Positions 19,201-29,783 of a stretch of DNA of 64,000 bases are shown piece after piece. Source of the DNA: Pseudomonas bubulae (GTDB lineage: Bacteria; Pseudomonadota; Gammaproteobacteria; Pseudomonadales; Pseudomonadaceae); contig NZ_CP146077.1 in the NCBI RefSeq assembly GCF_037023725.1, forward strand, positions 3,013,001 to 3,077,000, in the 5' to 3' direction. The position numbers were made by a program, and so were the translations under genes. Each line of letters opens with the position of its first letter. The stretch's first letter is position 1. The notes beneath the pieces were generated by a model that made no database searches, was not told the DNA's origin, and saw only the letters and a list, made by a program, of their open reading frames with translations.

Positions 19201-22200
19201 GCTGGGCGAGTGAATTTCCTGTACTGGACGCTGACTTTTCCCATGTGCGGACATTGCGGCTGAGCGCCGACCTGATGGTGAGCGAGCCCGATGCCGGATT
19301 TGTCAAGCGCTTCCCCAGCGTGGAGCGCCTGGAAATAAGCCTTCAGCGATCACAGATGATGCCCGTTGCCGATGCATTGGCGCAGTTGCCCACGGTCAGC
19401 GAGCTGTCACTGGAAGCCGACTGGCAGGGCTTGACCCGTGAGTTCATGGACCGGCTGACAACCCTTGGGCAGATCGAATGCCTGTCTGTGCAGGGGGCAC
19501 TGGAAACGCTGGATGTCAGTGGCTGGCCGCGGCTGCGGCAATTGCAGATCAAAGGACGACTTGTTCAGTGGCCAGCAGGCCTGTTGGATCTCACTGATCT
19601 TGAAACCCTGGACCTGTTTGGAACCTCGATAACAACGTTGCCCGATGAGCTGTTCACCGGACATCAGCAGTTATGGGCGGGCTTGCTTCTGGATTGGTCA
19701 GGCATTGAGCCGTCAACGGCCATGAGAGCCTACGAGCGCCTGCGTACCCATCCTGTGCGAACGGTGGATCTGGAGAAATGGACAATCGCTTACTGCACAG
19801 GTTGCCTGACCCGTTTCATGCCCCATGACCGACTGTTTGCCAGTACGGTAATTACGCGTTGGTCCCTTGGCGAACAAGCCGTGGCTGAGCTGATGCGGCG
19901 CGTTAACGGCTTGCATGAAGAGCACTACAGGTTTGCCGAGGCTCTGGAGGCTTGGGTGTCTCAGGATCCTGAGACGACGCAAACGCTGTTGCGCAGGCAA
20001 GCGGCTGACAAGATTCAGCGCTGCTGGCGTGCTGGAATTTCACCCCGACTGGGGTTGGAGGATGCTGGCGCCGGGCCTTCCTGGCGGGTCAGTACTGTAA
20101 ATCAGGAGCTGGATCTGGCAGACGAAATAATCAGTTCTCTGCCACCTGTGCCGGGGGGGCAGGCGTTTGCCCATGTCCATCGCCTCAACTTGAGCGAGCT
20201 GGAGGTGGCTGTCGAGGAAATGGATCGGTTTCTGCAGGCGTTCGGCCAGCTCCGGGAGTTGGACCTGAGCCGCAACGGCCTGGATTTGCTGCCGAATGCT
20301 CTGGGTAATTTGCGCCAGCTCACAGACCTCAACCTGGCGCACAACGAGTTGGTGATGAGCCCCTCGTTGCAGATGCAGTTGAGTGGCCTGCATGGGCTCG
20401 TGCGCTTGAATCTGCAGGGCAACCGGGTGACAGCGCTGGATATCGGGGCGCTGACCAAGCTGGAGTCGCTTGATCTCAGTCATACGGCCATTCGCAGCTG
20501 GCCAGCCGGGGTTTTTGATCTGCCCCGGTTGCGGTTTCTGGATATGAGCAACAGCGCAATCAGGACTGTCCCTGCGACGGCTCTCGTGGGTCATGAGGCA
20601 CTGATGCAGGGGGTGAAGTTGAATGGTTGCCAGCTGGATGCGCAAAGCTGTGCCGATTTGCTGGCTCATGCCCAGCGTTCGGGACGCGACACGGCAGGCA
20701 ATATAGCGATCGGATTACTGGCAGCACGCAGGACCGGGGGAACGCCCGAGTTTTTCCCTGCCATTGTCGCTGACAAGCCGGACCTGTTGTTGGCGGCCGC
20801 TCCAGTATTGAAGACGGATGAAGTCTTGTTGAGCCCCGCACCGATATTTCAGCCCGGTGCCCCGGAATTGAACCGCACCACCCTGCTGCAAAGGGTCCAT
20901 CCCGATCTGAGCCTGCATGATGCAGTGCAATACCTTGAACAGATGCAGGCCCGTGGCATGGGTGTGCTGGAAATCGACGCCCGGCTTGCCGAGTGGAATC
21001 ACCAATACGACGCTCTGGTCCAGCGCCTGAATGGCTGGATCAATATTCCGGGCCACAGGGAAAGCGGACGCTGGGTCAGTGCCGTCGATCGCAGGCGTGC
21101 GGCTGACAGGATCATGCAGGCCTGGCGCGATGGGCTGGAGACCGTCACAACGGCGCAGCCCGAGTCTGTGCATACCCTGGACTTCTCGGACCTGTGCCTG
21201 GGGGATATACCGCCGCTGAATGTGTCCCAGACGCATATCACCACACTGAACCTCAGCGGTGTACGCATTACTGCCGGGGGCTCGCAAGGGTTTATCCGCG
21301 AATTTCCCGGCTTGCGTACCTTGCACCTCAATAATAATGAGCTGACCCGTTTGCCGGAGGGTATCGGCTCGCTTGAAAACCTCACCCGGCTGGAGGCTGC
21401 CCACAACCGCTTGCAGGACGAGGAGGGCTTGAGTCGCCAGTTGCAATCACTGGCGCACCTGGAATGGCTGGATCTGAGCTACAACAGGCTCGACACATTT
21501 GACCTTACTGGCATGAGCGAATTGCAAACCCTGAACCTGAGGGGGAACAGGCTGGTGCGCTGGCCGACCCGGGTACTCACAACCCCGACCCTCAGAACCC
21601 TCAACCTGAGCAACAACCAGATCGATACGATCCCTGTTGAGCTGTTTGAGGGCGATAACGACGCATTGATGGCTCATACTGATTTGTCCCATAACCTGCT
21701 CTCCACATCAGGCTATGCAACCTTAAGAGACTACAGGAGCTTTTCGGGCAATGACCTCGGATGCTCCCTTGAGGACATTGAAGACGGCCTGGCCTTCTCC
21801 GATAACGCTTCGCTCAGCAGTGATGAGCCTGAGTACGGGGCCGCTGGTGTCGACGAAAACCTCGATCATCTGGAGCACCTGACACCCGAGCAACTGGCCG
21901 AGCAAAAGGCCCGCTGGTGTGTGGGGGAGCCGCAAGGCTCGCCGAGGCCAGTGATCTGGGACGACCTGCTGGCGCAAAAGGAGAGCAGGGGGCTGTTCTA
22001 TTTGCTGGATCAGCTGCAATTCACCCAGGACTATATCCAGGACAGACCGGGCCTGACCCGGCGGGTCTGGAATGTACTGCAGGCAGCTGCATCCGATAGC
22101 CAGTTACGCGACGAGCTATTTATCATCGGTCATTCCGATGTGACCTGTGGCGATGGTCGAATCCTGCTGTTCAGCGATCTGGAAGTGAAGGTGTTTGAGT

Positions 22201-22742
22201 TCAATGCCCTGCGCTCAGTGGTGGCTGGCCAGGAAGGGCCTGCGTTGCTCGAGCTGGGCCGGCGCCTGTTTCGCTTGGGGCAAGTGGAGGAGGTCGCGCA
22301 ATTTGCCTATCAATCACGCCGTGGAGCGGACGCTGCGGAGGTTCGACTGGCCTATCGCATTAGCCTGAGCGAGCGCCTCGACCTGCCTGCGCAGCCCAGG
22401 GGCATGCAATACAGCCATGCGGCGAAAGTCACTGAGCAAGAGATTGAAAGTGCTTATTTGAAAATAAAGGCAGCCGAAAATTCTCCGGCCTTTATGGAGC
22501 AGTTGATCCTGCAGGGCTACTGGATCAATTACCTCAAGCGCCAGTATCCAGAGGAATTCCTGGCTCTGGAGGAACGTTTTGAAGTGGAGCATAAAGCGCT
22601 GGAAGACCGACATGCCGATCTCGGGGAGGTGTATCAACAGGAGCTCGGCGCTCTGGATGAGCGCAAGCGCAGCGAAGAGCAACTTTTGCGTGAACGTCTC
22701 TCGGGAGAGGTTCTCGCAACGCTGTCCACGCAGCCTGATTAA
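16221..22742 (+). CDS. Giant LRR protein with NEL-type E3 ubiquitin ligase domain (toxin 2)
   Basis: 2173 residues from ATG 16221, chosen because CAGGAAG lies about 10 bases upstream and the protein then begins MESSYIVSGPGPHAAFIKSR, like related toxins; an in-frame ATG at 16197 has poorer support. The architecture parallels toxin 1: an N-terminal dermonecrotic/DUF6543-type region, hydrophobic helices at about 477-547 with MDIYQGIESWQAGD, then LRRs and a NEL domain. The LRR part occurs as three blocks (about 993-1160, 1313-1492, 1651-1842), each preceded by a helix with an ADRLxxxWRxG pattern. Catalytic Cys1976 sits in VTCGDG, the CxD motif. A charged coiled coil ends the protein. The expected role is ubiquitin transfer to host targets after delivery into eukaryotic cells; the delivery route is not visible. 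Confidence 0.85.
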   Translation: MESSYIVSGPGPHAAFIKSRIPAWVKHSAVADIKRLKPGLFPAHASEAGAADGLGRAPRWLRQALLDSQAHSRAANQALARALKGLQGITQFAEPRLQEALHSHLGQGRAMDVNTDRLFYLRRNQPVRQHSLLQAALLNFDGSEDFSQRVAGQLSALAPQGALPVERFQPDKGPDQLAIVSDTLVHGSGVVAHRFRQEWESLRPVPGFAYRETLPMSPEVFSQLCRSLDLGQQYQAHLQAVFAPPAVRALMIRAQKALLAVRLHRALLQRHITDSGFAMISTLLEEQPRVSLYAKPVVFSQLQLYGQVLDEVLIIGPDRSRWPVLEWERTGLSGVPLMKKPEVEPVVVYIPGAPFSALKEYPSLEAFQYELGLNLRLPAYQQLFASLVPQGNGALFLQRLNHQLYKTTPDPRGIEPADYVDEVDLKLELVSIETSSAGLFTALNTLHLDRLKANARALAVPTADADSKRLQQRLDDYLGLGLDVLNVAAFLIPGAGEVMMAVMALQMSMDIYQGIESWQAGDVEDAWSHVESVALNIVLSGATGVAGHVASGRLATDPAGIDRFRQIVLPNGETRLWRPEIEAYQCQLPLNTRLEPNALGQYRADGKTWVQVGRQFYEQAFDQQLNAWRIKHPSDENAYQPILMHNHEGAWRLEHEQPLQWERPTLLRRLGHVTRMFDDEELGQIGDISAVSDETLRRVHVDCLPVPALLRDTLQQWRVERELGMLVDGTRAGKHALLARLTGTGRTAQANVELVRRRFPMLSESAAQEVLELAVENDVARLRRTGRGSRRLDRLAREYAQQGRLNRALAGLYVPGLANLDSERLAIEAMLHLSASQDVVSPAAVARYATSHRREMARTLKLHPVVARPALQRINGRIGYALSGKGAAFDVSPSLISRVRDICPQISDEQAEAYVRKRIDDGESAQHIFDFLASRQRELDTLRSTLELWSSTASGPFNQRMRRLTADRLVGCWREGVLSRIEPFAYLDLEFDLSWASEFPVLDADFSHVRTLRLSADLMVSEPDAGFVKRFPSVERLEISLQRSQMMPVADALAQLPTVSELSLEADWQGLTREFMDRLTTLGQIECLSVQGALETLDVSGWPRLRQLQIKGRLVQWPAGLLDLTDLETLDLFGTSITTLPDELFTGHQQLWAGLLLDWSGIEPSTAMRAYERLRTHPVRTVDLEKWTIAYCTGCLTRFMPHDRLFASTVITRWSLGEQAVAELMRRVNGLHEEHYRFAEALEAWVSQDPETTQTLLRRQAADKIQRCWRAGISPRLGLEDAGAGPSWRVSTVNQELDLADEIISSLPPVPGGQAFAHVHRLNLSELEVAVEEMDRFLQAFGQLRELDLSRNGLDLLPNALGNLRQLTDLNLAHNELVMSPSLQMQLSGLHGLVRLNLQGNRVTALDIGALTKLESLDLSHTAIRSWPAGVFDLPRLRFLDMSNSAIRTVPATALVGHEALMQGVKLNGCQLDAQSCADLLAHAQRSGRDTAGNIAIGLLAARRTGGTPEFFPAIVADKPDLLLAAAPVLKTDEVLLSPAPIFQPGAPELNRTTLLQRVHPDLSLHDAVQYLEQMQARGMGVLEIDARLAEWNHQYDALVQRLNGWINIPGHRESGRWVSAVDRRRAADRIMQAWRDGLETVTTAQPESVHTLDFSDLCLGDIPPLNVSQTHITTLNLSGVRITAGGSQGFIREFPGLRTLHLNNNELTRLPEGIGSLENLTRLEAAHNRLQDEEGLSRQLQSLAHLEWLDLSYNRLDTFDLTGMSELQTLNLRGNRLVRWPTRVLTTPTLRTLNLSNNQIDTIPVELFEGDNDALMAHTDLSHNLLSTSGYATLRDYRSFSGNDLGCSLEDIEDGLAFSDNASLSSDEPEYGAAGVDENLDHLEHLTPEQLAEQKARWCVGEPQGSPRPVIWDDLLAQKESRGLFYLLDQLQFTQDYIQDRPGLTRRVWNVLQAAASDSQLRDELFIIGHSDVTCGDGRILLFSDLEVKVFEFNALRSVVAGQEGPALLELGRRLFRLGQVEEVAQFAYQSRRGADAAEVRLAYRISLSERLDLPAQPRGMQYSHAAKVTEQEIESAYLKIKAAENSPAFMEQLILQGYWINYLKRQYPEEFLALEERFEVEHKALEDRHADLGEVYQQELGALDERKRSEEQLLRERLSGEVLATLSTQPD

Positions 22743-22772
22743 CCCATAGTGACTGTCGTCGTTGCCGGACAT

Positions 22773-22797
22773 TGCGATCGATTGGTCATCGATCGCA
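22773..22797. terminator. Hairpin between NEL toxin 2 and metH
   Basis: A 9-bp perfect stem (22773-22781 with 22789-22797) and a 7-base loop lie between convergent stops. It is a plausible bidirectional terminator without a T tract. Confidence 0.4.
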
Positions 22798-22837
22798 TCC
22801 GGCAGCGACTGCAGGGTGTCGGAAGCGTTGCTACCTG

Positions 22838-25800
22838 TTAGTTGTCATACCCCAGGTTTGGCGCCAGCCAGCGCTCGGTCACGCTCAAATCTTGCCCTTT
22901 GCGCGCCGTGTAGCTTTCGATCTGGTCCTTGTCGACCTTGCCCACCGCAAAGTACTGCGCTTGCGGATGTGCGAAGTACCAGCCGCTAACCGCTGCCGCC
23001 GGGAACATGGCGTAGTGCTCGGTCAGGAACACGCCGCTTTTGCCCGCACGCATCTCTTCGGCCTCCGGATCCAGCAGCTTGAACAGGGTGGCTTTCTCGG
23101 TGTGGTCCGGGCAAGCCGGGTAGCCGGGAGCAGGGCGGATACCGCTGTATTGCTCCTTGATCAGCTCTTCATTGGCCAACTGCTCATCCTTGGCGTAGCC
23201 CCAGTAGCGGGTCCGCACCTGCTGGTGCAGCCACTCTGCGCAGGCCTCGGCGAGACGATCGGCCAGGGCCTTGACCATGATCGAGTTGTAGTCGTCCCCC
23301 GCGTCCTGATACGCCTTGGCCACTTCTTCGGCACCGATGCCTGCGGTAGTGATAAAACCGCCCACGTAGTCGGTCACGCCGCTGTCCTTGGGTGCGACAA
23401 AGTCGGCCAGGGAGAAGTTCGGCTTGCCGTCGGTCTTGATGATCTGCTGGCGCAAGTGATGCAGTTTGGCCAATGGCTGGCCATCGTCACCGTACAGTTC
23501 CAAATCGTCATCGTTAACCTGATTGGCCAGCCAGAAACCGAACACTGCCCGGGCGCTGATCAGCTTCTCGTCGATCAGTTTTTTGAGCATTTCCTGGGCA
23601 TCGGCATACAGCGCCGTGGCCGCTTCGCCGACGACTTCGTCGGTGAGGATGCGCGGGAATTTTCCAGCCAGGTCCCAGGAAATAAAGAACGGCGTCCAGT
23701 CGATGTACTCGGCCAGTACCTTGAGGTCGATATTGTCCAGTACCTTGGCACCGGTGAAGGTCGGTTTGACCGGCTGGTAGCCGGCCCAGTCGAACTGCGG
23801 TTTTTTGGCGATCGATGCCGGGTAGCTCAGGCGCTCGGTGCGGGCACTACGATTGGCGGTGCGTTCGCGGACCTCAACGTACTCTTCGCGGGTTTTCTGA
23901 ACAAAGGCCGGTTTCAGTTCCTTGGACAGCAATTGCGTGGCCACGCCCACGGCGCGAGAAGCGTCGGTGACATAGATCACGGCATCGTTCTGATACTTGG
24001 GTTCGATCTTGACTGCGGTGTGCGCCTTGGATGTAGTCGCACCGCCGATCATCAGTGGCAAGTGGAAGTTCTGACGCTGCATCTCGCGGGCAACATGCAC
24101 CATTTCATCCAGCGACGGCGTGATCAGGCCGGAAAGGCCGATAATGTCGCACTTCTGCTCTTTGGCTACCTGCAGGATTTTCTCTGCCGGCACCATCACG
24201 CCCAGGTCAACGATGTCGTAGCCGTTACAGCCAAGCACCACGCCGACAATATTCTTGCCGATGTCATGCACGTCGCCCTTGACCGTGGCCATCAGGATCT
24301 TGCCCTTGGCTTCCGGTTTGTCGCCTTTTTCCAGTTCGATAAACGGGATCAAGTGGGCCACGGCCTGTTTCATCACGCGGGCAGACTTGACTACCTGGGG
24401 CAGGAACATTTTGCCCGCACCGAACAGGTCGCCGACGATGTTCATGCCCGACATCAGCGGGCCTTCGATCACTTCGATCGGGCGTTTGAACGACAGGCGC
24501 GACTCTTCGGTGTCTTCAACGATATGGGTGGTAATGCCCTTGACCAGTGCATGCTCCAGACGCTTGTTGACGTCCCAGCTGCGCCACTCTTCGGTTTCGG
24601 CTTCCTTGACGCTGCCATCGCCCTTGTACTTGTCGGCAATTGCCAGCAGGTTGTCGGTGGCATCGGGGGTGCGGTTGAGCACCACATCTTCCACGGCATC
24701 GCGCAACTCGGCCGGGATCTGGTCATAGATTTCCAGCTGGCCGGCGTTGACGATACCCATGGTCAGGCCGTTGCGGATCGCATACAGCAGGAACACCGAG
24801 TGGATCGCCTCACGAACCGGGTTGTTGCCACGGAACGAGAACGACACGTTGGATACACCGCCCGAGGTCAGGGCATAGGGCAGTTCGTCGCGGATATAGG
24901 CACAGGCATTGATGAAGTCCACAGCGTAGTTGTTGTGTTCTTCAATGCCGGTGGCCACGGCAAAGATGTTCGGGTCGAAAATGATGTCTTCCGGCGGGAA
25001 GCCCACTTCGTTGACCAGAATGTCGTAGGAGCGTTTGCAGATTTCTTTTTTGCGCGCCTCGGTGTCGGCCTGGCCGGCTTCGTCGAAAGCCATCACCACC
25101 ACGGCGGCACCATAGCGCTTGCACAGTTTGGCGTGATGAATGAACTGCTCGACGCCTTCTTTCATGCTGATCGAGTTGACGATGCCCTTGCCCTGGATGC
25201 ACTTGAGGCCCGCTTCGATCACTTCCCACTTGGAGGAGTCGATCATGATCGGTACGCGGCTGATATCCGGCTCGCCGGCGATCAGGTTGAGGAAGGTCAC
25301 CATGGCCTTCTTCGAGTCCAGCATGCCCTCGTCCATGTTGATGTCGATGATCTGCGCACCGGCTTCAACCTGTTGCAGGGCCACTTCCAGGGCTTCGGTG
25401 TAGTTGTCTTCGCGAATCAGCCGGGCGAAGCGGGCAGAACCGGTGATGTTGGTTCGCTCGCCGACGTTGACGAACAACGAGCTGCGATCGATGGTGAACG
25501 GTTCAAGCCCGGAGAGACGGCAGGCCTTTGGAATGTCCGGGATCGGGCGCGGAGCATAACCGGCTACGGCGTTGGCGATGGCCTGGATATGCCCCGGCGT
25601 GGTGCCGCAGCAACCGCCGACAATGTTGAGGAAACCGCTCTGGGCGAACTCTTCAATGACCTTGGCGGTTTCCGCCGGCAGTTCGTCGTACTCGCCGAAT
25701 TCGTTGGGCAGGCCGGCGTTGGGGTGCGCCGAGACGTAGGTGCTGGCCTTGTTCGACAGCTCTTCGAGGTACGGACGCAGTTCGCTGGCACCCAGGGCGC

Positions 25801-26548
25801 AGTTCAAACCCACGGAAATCGGTTTGGCGTGGGCCACCGAGTTCCAGAACGCTTCGGTGGTCTGGCCCGACAGGGTACGCCCGGAGGCGTCGGTAATGGT
25901 GCCGGAAATCATGATCGGCAACTCGACACCCAGCTCTTCGAAAACGCCCTGTACGGCGAAAATCGCGGCCTTGGCATTGAGGGTGTCGAAGATGGTCTCG
26001 ATCAGGATCAGGTCGGCGCCGCCTTCGATCAGGCCTTTGGTGGCTTCGGTGTAGTTCTCCACCAGCTCATCGAAAGTCACGTTGCGGTAGCCGGGGTTGT
26101 TTACGTCCGGGGACAGCGAGCAGGTGCGGCTGGTCGGGCCCAGTACACCGGCAACAAAGCGTGGTTTGTCCGGGGTTTCCAGCGTTTTGGCATCAGCCAC
26201 CTTGCGCGCCAGGCGGGCGCCTTCTACGTTTAGCTCGTAGGCCAGTGCCTGCATGCCGTAGTCGGCCTGGGAAACCTGGGTAGCATTGAAGGTGTTGGTT
26301 TCGAGAATATCGGCACCGGCATCCAGATAGGCCTTTTCAATCGAGCCGATCACGTCGGGGCGGGTGAGCACCAGAAGGTCGTTGTTACCCTTGACGTCGC
26401 TCGGCCAGTCGGCGAAGCGTGTGCCACGATAGTCGTGTTCCTCTAGACGGTAGCTTTGGATCATAGTGCCCATGCCGCCATCGAGAATCAGAATGCGCTC
26501 TTTGAGGGCTTGCTGAAGTGCTTGGAGACGAGCGCTGCGGTCAGACAT
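22838..26548 (-). CDS. metH: Cobalamin-dependent methionine synthase
   Basis: 1236 residues from ATG 26548 ([20 protein letters not shown]), close to the 1227 of E. coli; an upstream in-frame ATG at 26569 is less likely. Module order is homocysteine-binding barrel (zinc Cys in LNCALGA and [10 protein letters not shown]), folate barrel ([14 protein letters not shown]), cobalamin cap and Rossmann domain with axial His761 in GDVHDIGKN, and the AdoMet reactivation domain with [15 protein letters not shown]. It transfers a methyl group from 5-methyltetrahydrofolate to homocysteine through methylcobalamin. No B12 riboswitch is visible in the 154 bp between metH and cti. The cobalamin operon with a riboswitch lies 3-5 kb away, a functional link rather than an operon. 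Confidence 0.97.
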   Translation of the reverse strand: MSDRSARLQALQQALKERILILDGGMGTMIQSYRLEEHDYRGTRFADWPSDVKGNNDLLVLTRPDVIGSIEKAYLDAGADILETNTFNATQVSQADYGMQALAYELNVEGARLARKVADAKTLETPDKPRFVAGVLGPTSRTCSLSPDVNNPGYRNVTFDELVENYTEATKGLIEGGADLILIETIFDTLNAKAAIFAVQGVFEELGVELPIMISGTITDASGRTLSGQTTEAFWNSVAHAKPISVGLNCALGASELRPYLEELSNKASTYVSAHPNAGLPNEFGEYDELPAETAKVIEEFAQSGFLNIVGGCCGTTPGHIQAIANAVAGYAPRPIPDIPKACRLSGLEPFTIDRSSLFVNVGERTNITGSARFARLIREDNYTEALEVALQQVEAGAQIIDINMDEGMLDSKKAMVTFLNLIAGEPDISRVPIMIDSSKWEVIEAGLKCIQGKGIVNSISMKEGVEQFIHHAKLCKRYGAAVVVMAFDEAGQADTEARKKEICKRSYDILVNEVGFPPEDIIFDPNIFAVATGIEEHNNYAVDFINACAYIRDELPYALTSGGVSNVSFSFRGNNPVREAIHSVFLLYAIRNGLTMGIVNAGQLEIYDQIPAELRDAVEDVVLNRTPDATDNLLAIADKYKGDGSVKEAETEEWRSWDVNKRLEHALVKGITTHIVEDTEESRLSFKRPIEVIEGPLMSGMNIVGDLFGAGKMFLPQVVKSARVMKQAVAHLIPFIELEKGDKPEAKGKILMATVKGDVHDIGKNIVGVVLGCNGYDIVDLGVMVPAEKILQVAKEQKCDIIGLSGLITPSLDEMVHVAREMQRQNFHLPLMIGGATTSKAHTAVKIEPKYQNDAVIYVTDASRAVGVATQLLSKELKPAFVQKTREEYVEVRERTANRSARTERLSYPASIAKKPQFDWAGYQPVKPTFTGAKVLDNIDLKVLAEYIDWTPFFISWDLAGKFPRILTDEVVGEAATALYADAQEMLKKLIDEKLISARAVFGFWLANQVNDDDLELYGDDGQPLAKLHHLRQQIIKTDGKPNFSLADFVAPKDSGVTDYVGGFITTAGIGAEEVAKAYQDAGDDYNSIMVKALADRLAEACAEWLHQQVRTRYWGYAKDEQLANEELIKEQYSGIRPAPGYPACPDHTEKATLFKLLDPEAEEMRAGKSGVFLTEHYAMFPAAAVSGWYFAHPQAQYFAVGKVDKDQIESYTARKGQDLSVTERWLAPNLGYDN

Positions 26549-26702
26549 AGGACTACCTGTTAGAGCCATGCAAAAGATGCGAAATCATAACAAACCTGCG
26601 TGGGATTTGAGCGTCTGCTGTTTTACATGAATTTGATTCATGTTCCGGCGTTTGTTCGACAGGTAGAATCGCGACATATTTTTGATATCAGGACAATGGC
26701 AC

Positions 26703-29000
26703 ATGTTTTTTCGCCTACTCACCAGCGCCGTGACGCTGGTGGTGTGCAGTACAGCGTTGGCACAGGCCCCGTTGGTCAGCCCGGCTATTTCCTATACGCG
26801 GGATATCCAGCCGATCCTCACCGAAAAATGCGTTGCCTGCCACGCTTGCAATGATGCGGCCTGCCAGCTCAACCTCGGCAGTGCAGAGGGCGCGACCCGC
26901 GGTGCGAGCAAGGTACCGGTCTACAAGGGCGACCGGGTGGATGCCGTGGCTCCAACGCGGATTTTCTACGATGCCAGCGGCCCCAATGAATGGCGCAACA
27001 AGGGCTTTTACTCGGTACTCGACGCCCAGGGCGCTCAAGCAGCCCTGATGGCCCGCATGCTGGAGCTGGGGCATAGCACGCCGTTGACCCCGAATGCCAA
27101 ATTGCCCGAAGACATCGTCCTGGGCCTGAACCGCGAAAACGTCTGCCCCGCGCCCGGTGAGTTCAATGCTTATGCCCAGAGCCATCCCAAGGAGGGTATG
27201 CCGCTGGCCGTTACCGGCCTGACCGACCAGCAATACAGCACCGTGCAGACCTGGCTGGCGCAGGGCGCTAAAGTTGATCAGCAGGCCATCAAGCCCACAG
27301 CGGTCGAGGCTGCGCAAATTGCCGAGTGGGAAGAGTTGTTCAACCGTCCGGGTTCCACCGAAGCACTGGTGGCGCGCTGGTTGTACGAGCATCTGTTTCT
27401 TGCCCATACCTATTTTGACAACGGTGTGCCGGGGCATTATTTCCAATGGGTGCGCTCGCGCACGCCCAGCGGGCAACCTGTCGACCTGATCGCCACCCGT
27501 CGCCCCAACGATGACCCGGGCACGGCGTTTTACTATCGCTTGCAGCCGGTGCAGGGCGTGATCGTGCACAAGACCCATATCACCTACCCGATGGGGGCGC
27601 ATAAGCTGGCGCGGGTCAAGCAGCTGTTCTACAGCGGCGACTGGCATGCCACCAAACTGCCGGGTTACGGGCCACGCGGGCGTGCCAATCCGTTTGAAAC
27701 CTTTGAGGCTATCCCGGCAGTCGCGCGCTATCAATTTATGCTCGATAACGCTGAATACTTTGTGCGCACCTTTATCCGCGGGCCGGTATGCCGTGGTCAA
27801 ATTGCCACCGATGTAATCCGCGACAACTTCTGGACCGTGTTTCAGGAGCCTGCCCGCGACCGTTATGTCACCGACGCGGTGTATCGCGGCCTGGCAACGC
27901 CCTTGCTGGCAATGCCCGGGCAGATCGACGACGTTGGCAGCGTTATTTCGCTGTGGCACAACTACCGCGACAAGCGTAACGACTATGAAAAGCTGCGGCA
28001 AAAGGCCTATGCCGATATGCCGCCTCCAAGCTGGTCGACCCTGTGGGCGGGCAACGACAACGCTTTGCTGACGGTATTCCGCCACTTTGACAGCGCCAGT
28101 GTCAGCAAGGGCCTGATCGGCGAGATCCCGCAAACCATGTGGCTGTTCGACTACCCCTTGCTGGAGCGCACCTACTACCAGTTGGCAGTCAACTTCGACG
28201 TATTCGGCAATGTCTCGCACCAGGCTCAGACCCGTCTGTACTTTGACTTGATCCGCAACGGTGCCGAAGTCAACTTCCTGCGCCTGATGCCCGCCGATTC
28301 CAGAGCGTCGATCCTCAGCGACTGGTATCAGAACAGCGGCAAGCTGAAGATGTGGATGGACTACCAGAAAATTGACACAGACACCCCGACCGGCATGAAG
28401 CTCGACCCGGCCGACCCCAAGCGTGACTTCGCCCTCAAGCTGATTGAGCGCACCGGCACCCTGAATGCGCGCCCCGACCCGATCAACCGCTGCTCGGGTG
28501 CATACTGCTCACGGCCCAATATTGCGCAGGAATTCAAATACGCCGAGCAAGCGCTCAGCCGTTTGACCTCGCGGCCTGCTGCCGGGCTGGACGTGATCAA
28601 TCAATTGCCTGAAGCCACCATGCTGCGTATCGAAGGTGCAGACGGCAAGCGCGAGATGTACAGCATGTTGCGCAACCGTGCTCACACCAACGTGGCCTTT
28701 ATGCTGGGCGAGGAGTACCGCCTGGAGCCGGGGCTGGACACCTTGACCATCTACCCGGGAGTGCTGAGCAGCTACCCCAATTTCATGTTCAACATCCCTG
28801 CGGATCAGGTCGAAGCCTTTGTCGAGGCCATGGAGCAATGCAAGGATCAGGCAACGTTCGACACCATCGTCGAGCGTTGGGGCATCCGCCGCAGCCACCC
28901 GCAGTTTTGGCAGTACTTCCATGATATAGGCCAGTACATCAATGAAACCGACCCGGTTGAAGCGGGCGTACTGGACATGAACCGCTACGAAAACCTGTAA
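26703..29000 (+). CDS. cti: Cis/trans fatty acid isomerase
   Basis: 765 residues from ATG 26703. This start gives a clean signal peptide, [22 protein letters not shown], and has an AGGA site upstream; earlier in-frame ATG 26682 would place extra residues before it. A cytochrome c-type heme motif CVACH (Cys43, Cys46, His47) follows, as known for Cti. The enzyme converts cis unsaturated membrane fatty acids to trans in the periplasm, a fast response of Pseudomonas to solvents and heat. It is divergent from metH and monocistronic. Confidence 0.95.
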   Translation: MFFRLLTSAVTLVVCSTALAQAPLVSPAISYTRDIQPILTEKCVACHACNDAACQLNLGSAEGATRGASKVPVYKGDRVDAVAPTRIFYDASGPNEWRNKGFYSVLDAQGAQAALMARMLELGHSTPLTPNAKLPEDIVLGLNRENVCPAPGEFNAYAQSHPKEGMPLAVTGLTDQQYSTVQTWLAQGAKVDQQAIKPTAVEAAQIAEWEELFNRPGSTEALVARWLYEHLFLAHTYFDNGVPGHYFQWVRSRTPSGQPVDLIATRRPNDDPGTAFYYRLQPVQGVIVHKTHITYPMGAHKLARVKQLFYSGDWHATKLPGYGPRGRANPFETFEAIPAVARYQFMLDNAEYFVRTFIRGPVCRGQIATDVIRDNFWTVFQEPARDRYVTDAVYRGLATPLLAMPGQIDDVGSVISLWHNYRDKRNDYEKLRQKAYADMPPPSWSTLWAGNDNALLTVFRHFDSASVSKGLIGEIPQTMWLFDYPLLERTYYQLAVNFDVFGNVSHQAQTRLYFDLIRNGAEVNFLRLMPADSRASILSDWYQNSGKLKMWMDYQKIDTDTPTGMKLDPADPKRDFALKLIERTGTLNARPDPINRCSGAYCSRPNIAQEFKYAEQALSRLTSRPAAGLDVINQLPEATMLRIEGADGKREMYSMLRNRAHTNVAFMLGEEYRLEPGLDTLTIYPGVLSSYPNFMFNIPADQVEAFVEAMEQCKDQATFDTIVERWGIRRSHPQFWQYFHDIGQYINETDPVEAGVLDMNRYENL

Positions 29001-29112
29001 AGGGGCGGTTGAAATTGAACGAATGGGACGCAGCTTTCCTGACAAAAATACTAGGACTTTGTCAGGCGCGCCGATTGGCGTAAACTGCGTCCCATGTCTG
29101 CGAGGAGATTCC

Positions 29113-29697
29113 ATGAGCGCCATAACGATTACCGACGCTGCCCACGATTACCTGGCTGATCTGCTGTCCAAGCAGAACACCCCGGGTATCGGTATCCGCG
29201 TTTTTATCACCCAACCCGGTACTCAGTACGCTGAAACCTGCATTGCCTACTGCAAGCCGGCTGAAGTCAAACCTGAAGACACCGCCATTGGCCTGAAAAG
29301 CTTCACGGCCTGGATCGATTCTTTCAGTGAACCGTTCCTGGACGATGCCGTGGTGGACTACGCAACGGACCGTATGGGTGGTCAGCTGACCATCAAGGCG
29401 CCAAACGCCAAAGTGCCGATGGTCAACGCCGACAGCCCGATCAACGAGCGCATCAACTACTACCTGCAAACCGAGATCAATCCCGGTTTGGCCAGCCACG
29501 GTGGTCAGGTCAGCCTGATCGAAGTGGTTGAAGATGGTATCGCGGTGCTCAAGTTCGGTGGCGGTTGCCAGGGCTGCGGCCAGGCGGACGTGACCTTGCG
29601 TGAAGGCATCGAGCGCACCTTGCTGGAGCGTGTGCCGGAGCTCAAAGGCGTACGTGACGTGACCGACCACTCGCAGAAAGAAAACGCCTACTACTAA
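29113..29697 (+). CDS. nfuA: Fe-S cluster biogenesis protein NfuA
   Basis: 194 residues from ATG 29113 behind GAGGAGATT; the frame is open upstream but the extra 30 residues are not NfuA-like. The N-terminal half is a degenerate A-type carrier domain ([19 protein letters not shown]). The C-terminal NifU-like domain has the cluster-binding Cys152 and Cys155 in [13 protein letters not shown]. NfuA carries 4Fe-4S clusters to targets such as aconitase, especially under oxidative stress. A strong terminator follows 25 bases after the stop. Confidence 0.95.
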   Translation: MSAITITDAAHDYLADLLSKQNTPGIGIRVFITQPGTQYAETCIAYCKPAEVKPEDTAIGLKSFTAWIDSFSEPFLDDAVVDYATDRMGGQLTIKAPNAKVPMVNADSPINERINYYLQTEINPGLASHGGQVSLIEVVEDGIAVLKFGGGCQGCGQADVTLREGIERTLLERVPELKGVRDVTDHSQKENAYY

Positions 29698-29722
29698 CAG
29701 GGCGTTCGCTGCGAAGCTGAAG

Positions 29723-29755
29723 AAAAAACGGTGCCCCGTGAGCACCGTTTTTTTA
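29723..29755. terminator. Bidirectional terminator between nfuA and cobM
   Basis: A 12-bp stem (29723-29734 with 29742-29753) is flanked by A and T runs. It serves nfuA on the plus strand and the cob operon on the minus strand. Confidence 0.9.
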
Positions 29756-29783
29756 TGGTTGTTTAAAAGCCCTCAGGCCGCAC

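Noticed and set aside
22772..26233. A 1153-codon plus-strand frame opposite metH
   Set aside because: It is the antisense shadow of a clear metH gene. High GC content gives long open antisense frames; it has no recognisable domain and low-complexity composition.
26549..26702. Search for a B12 riboswitch in front of metH
   Set aside because: The 154-bp gap has no B12 box or aptamer-like pieces; the only cobalamin riboswitch is at 32028-32212.
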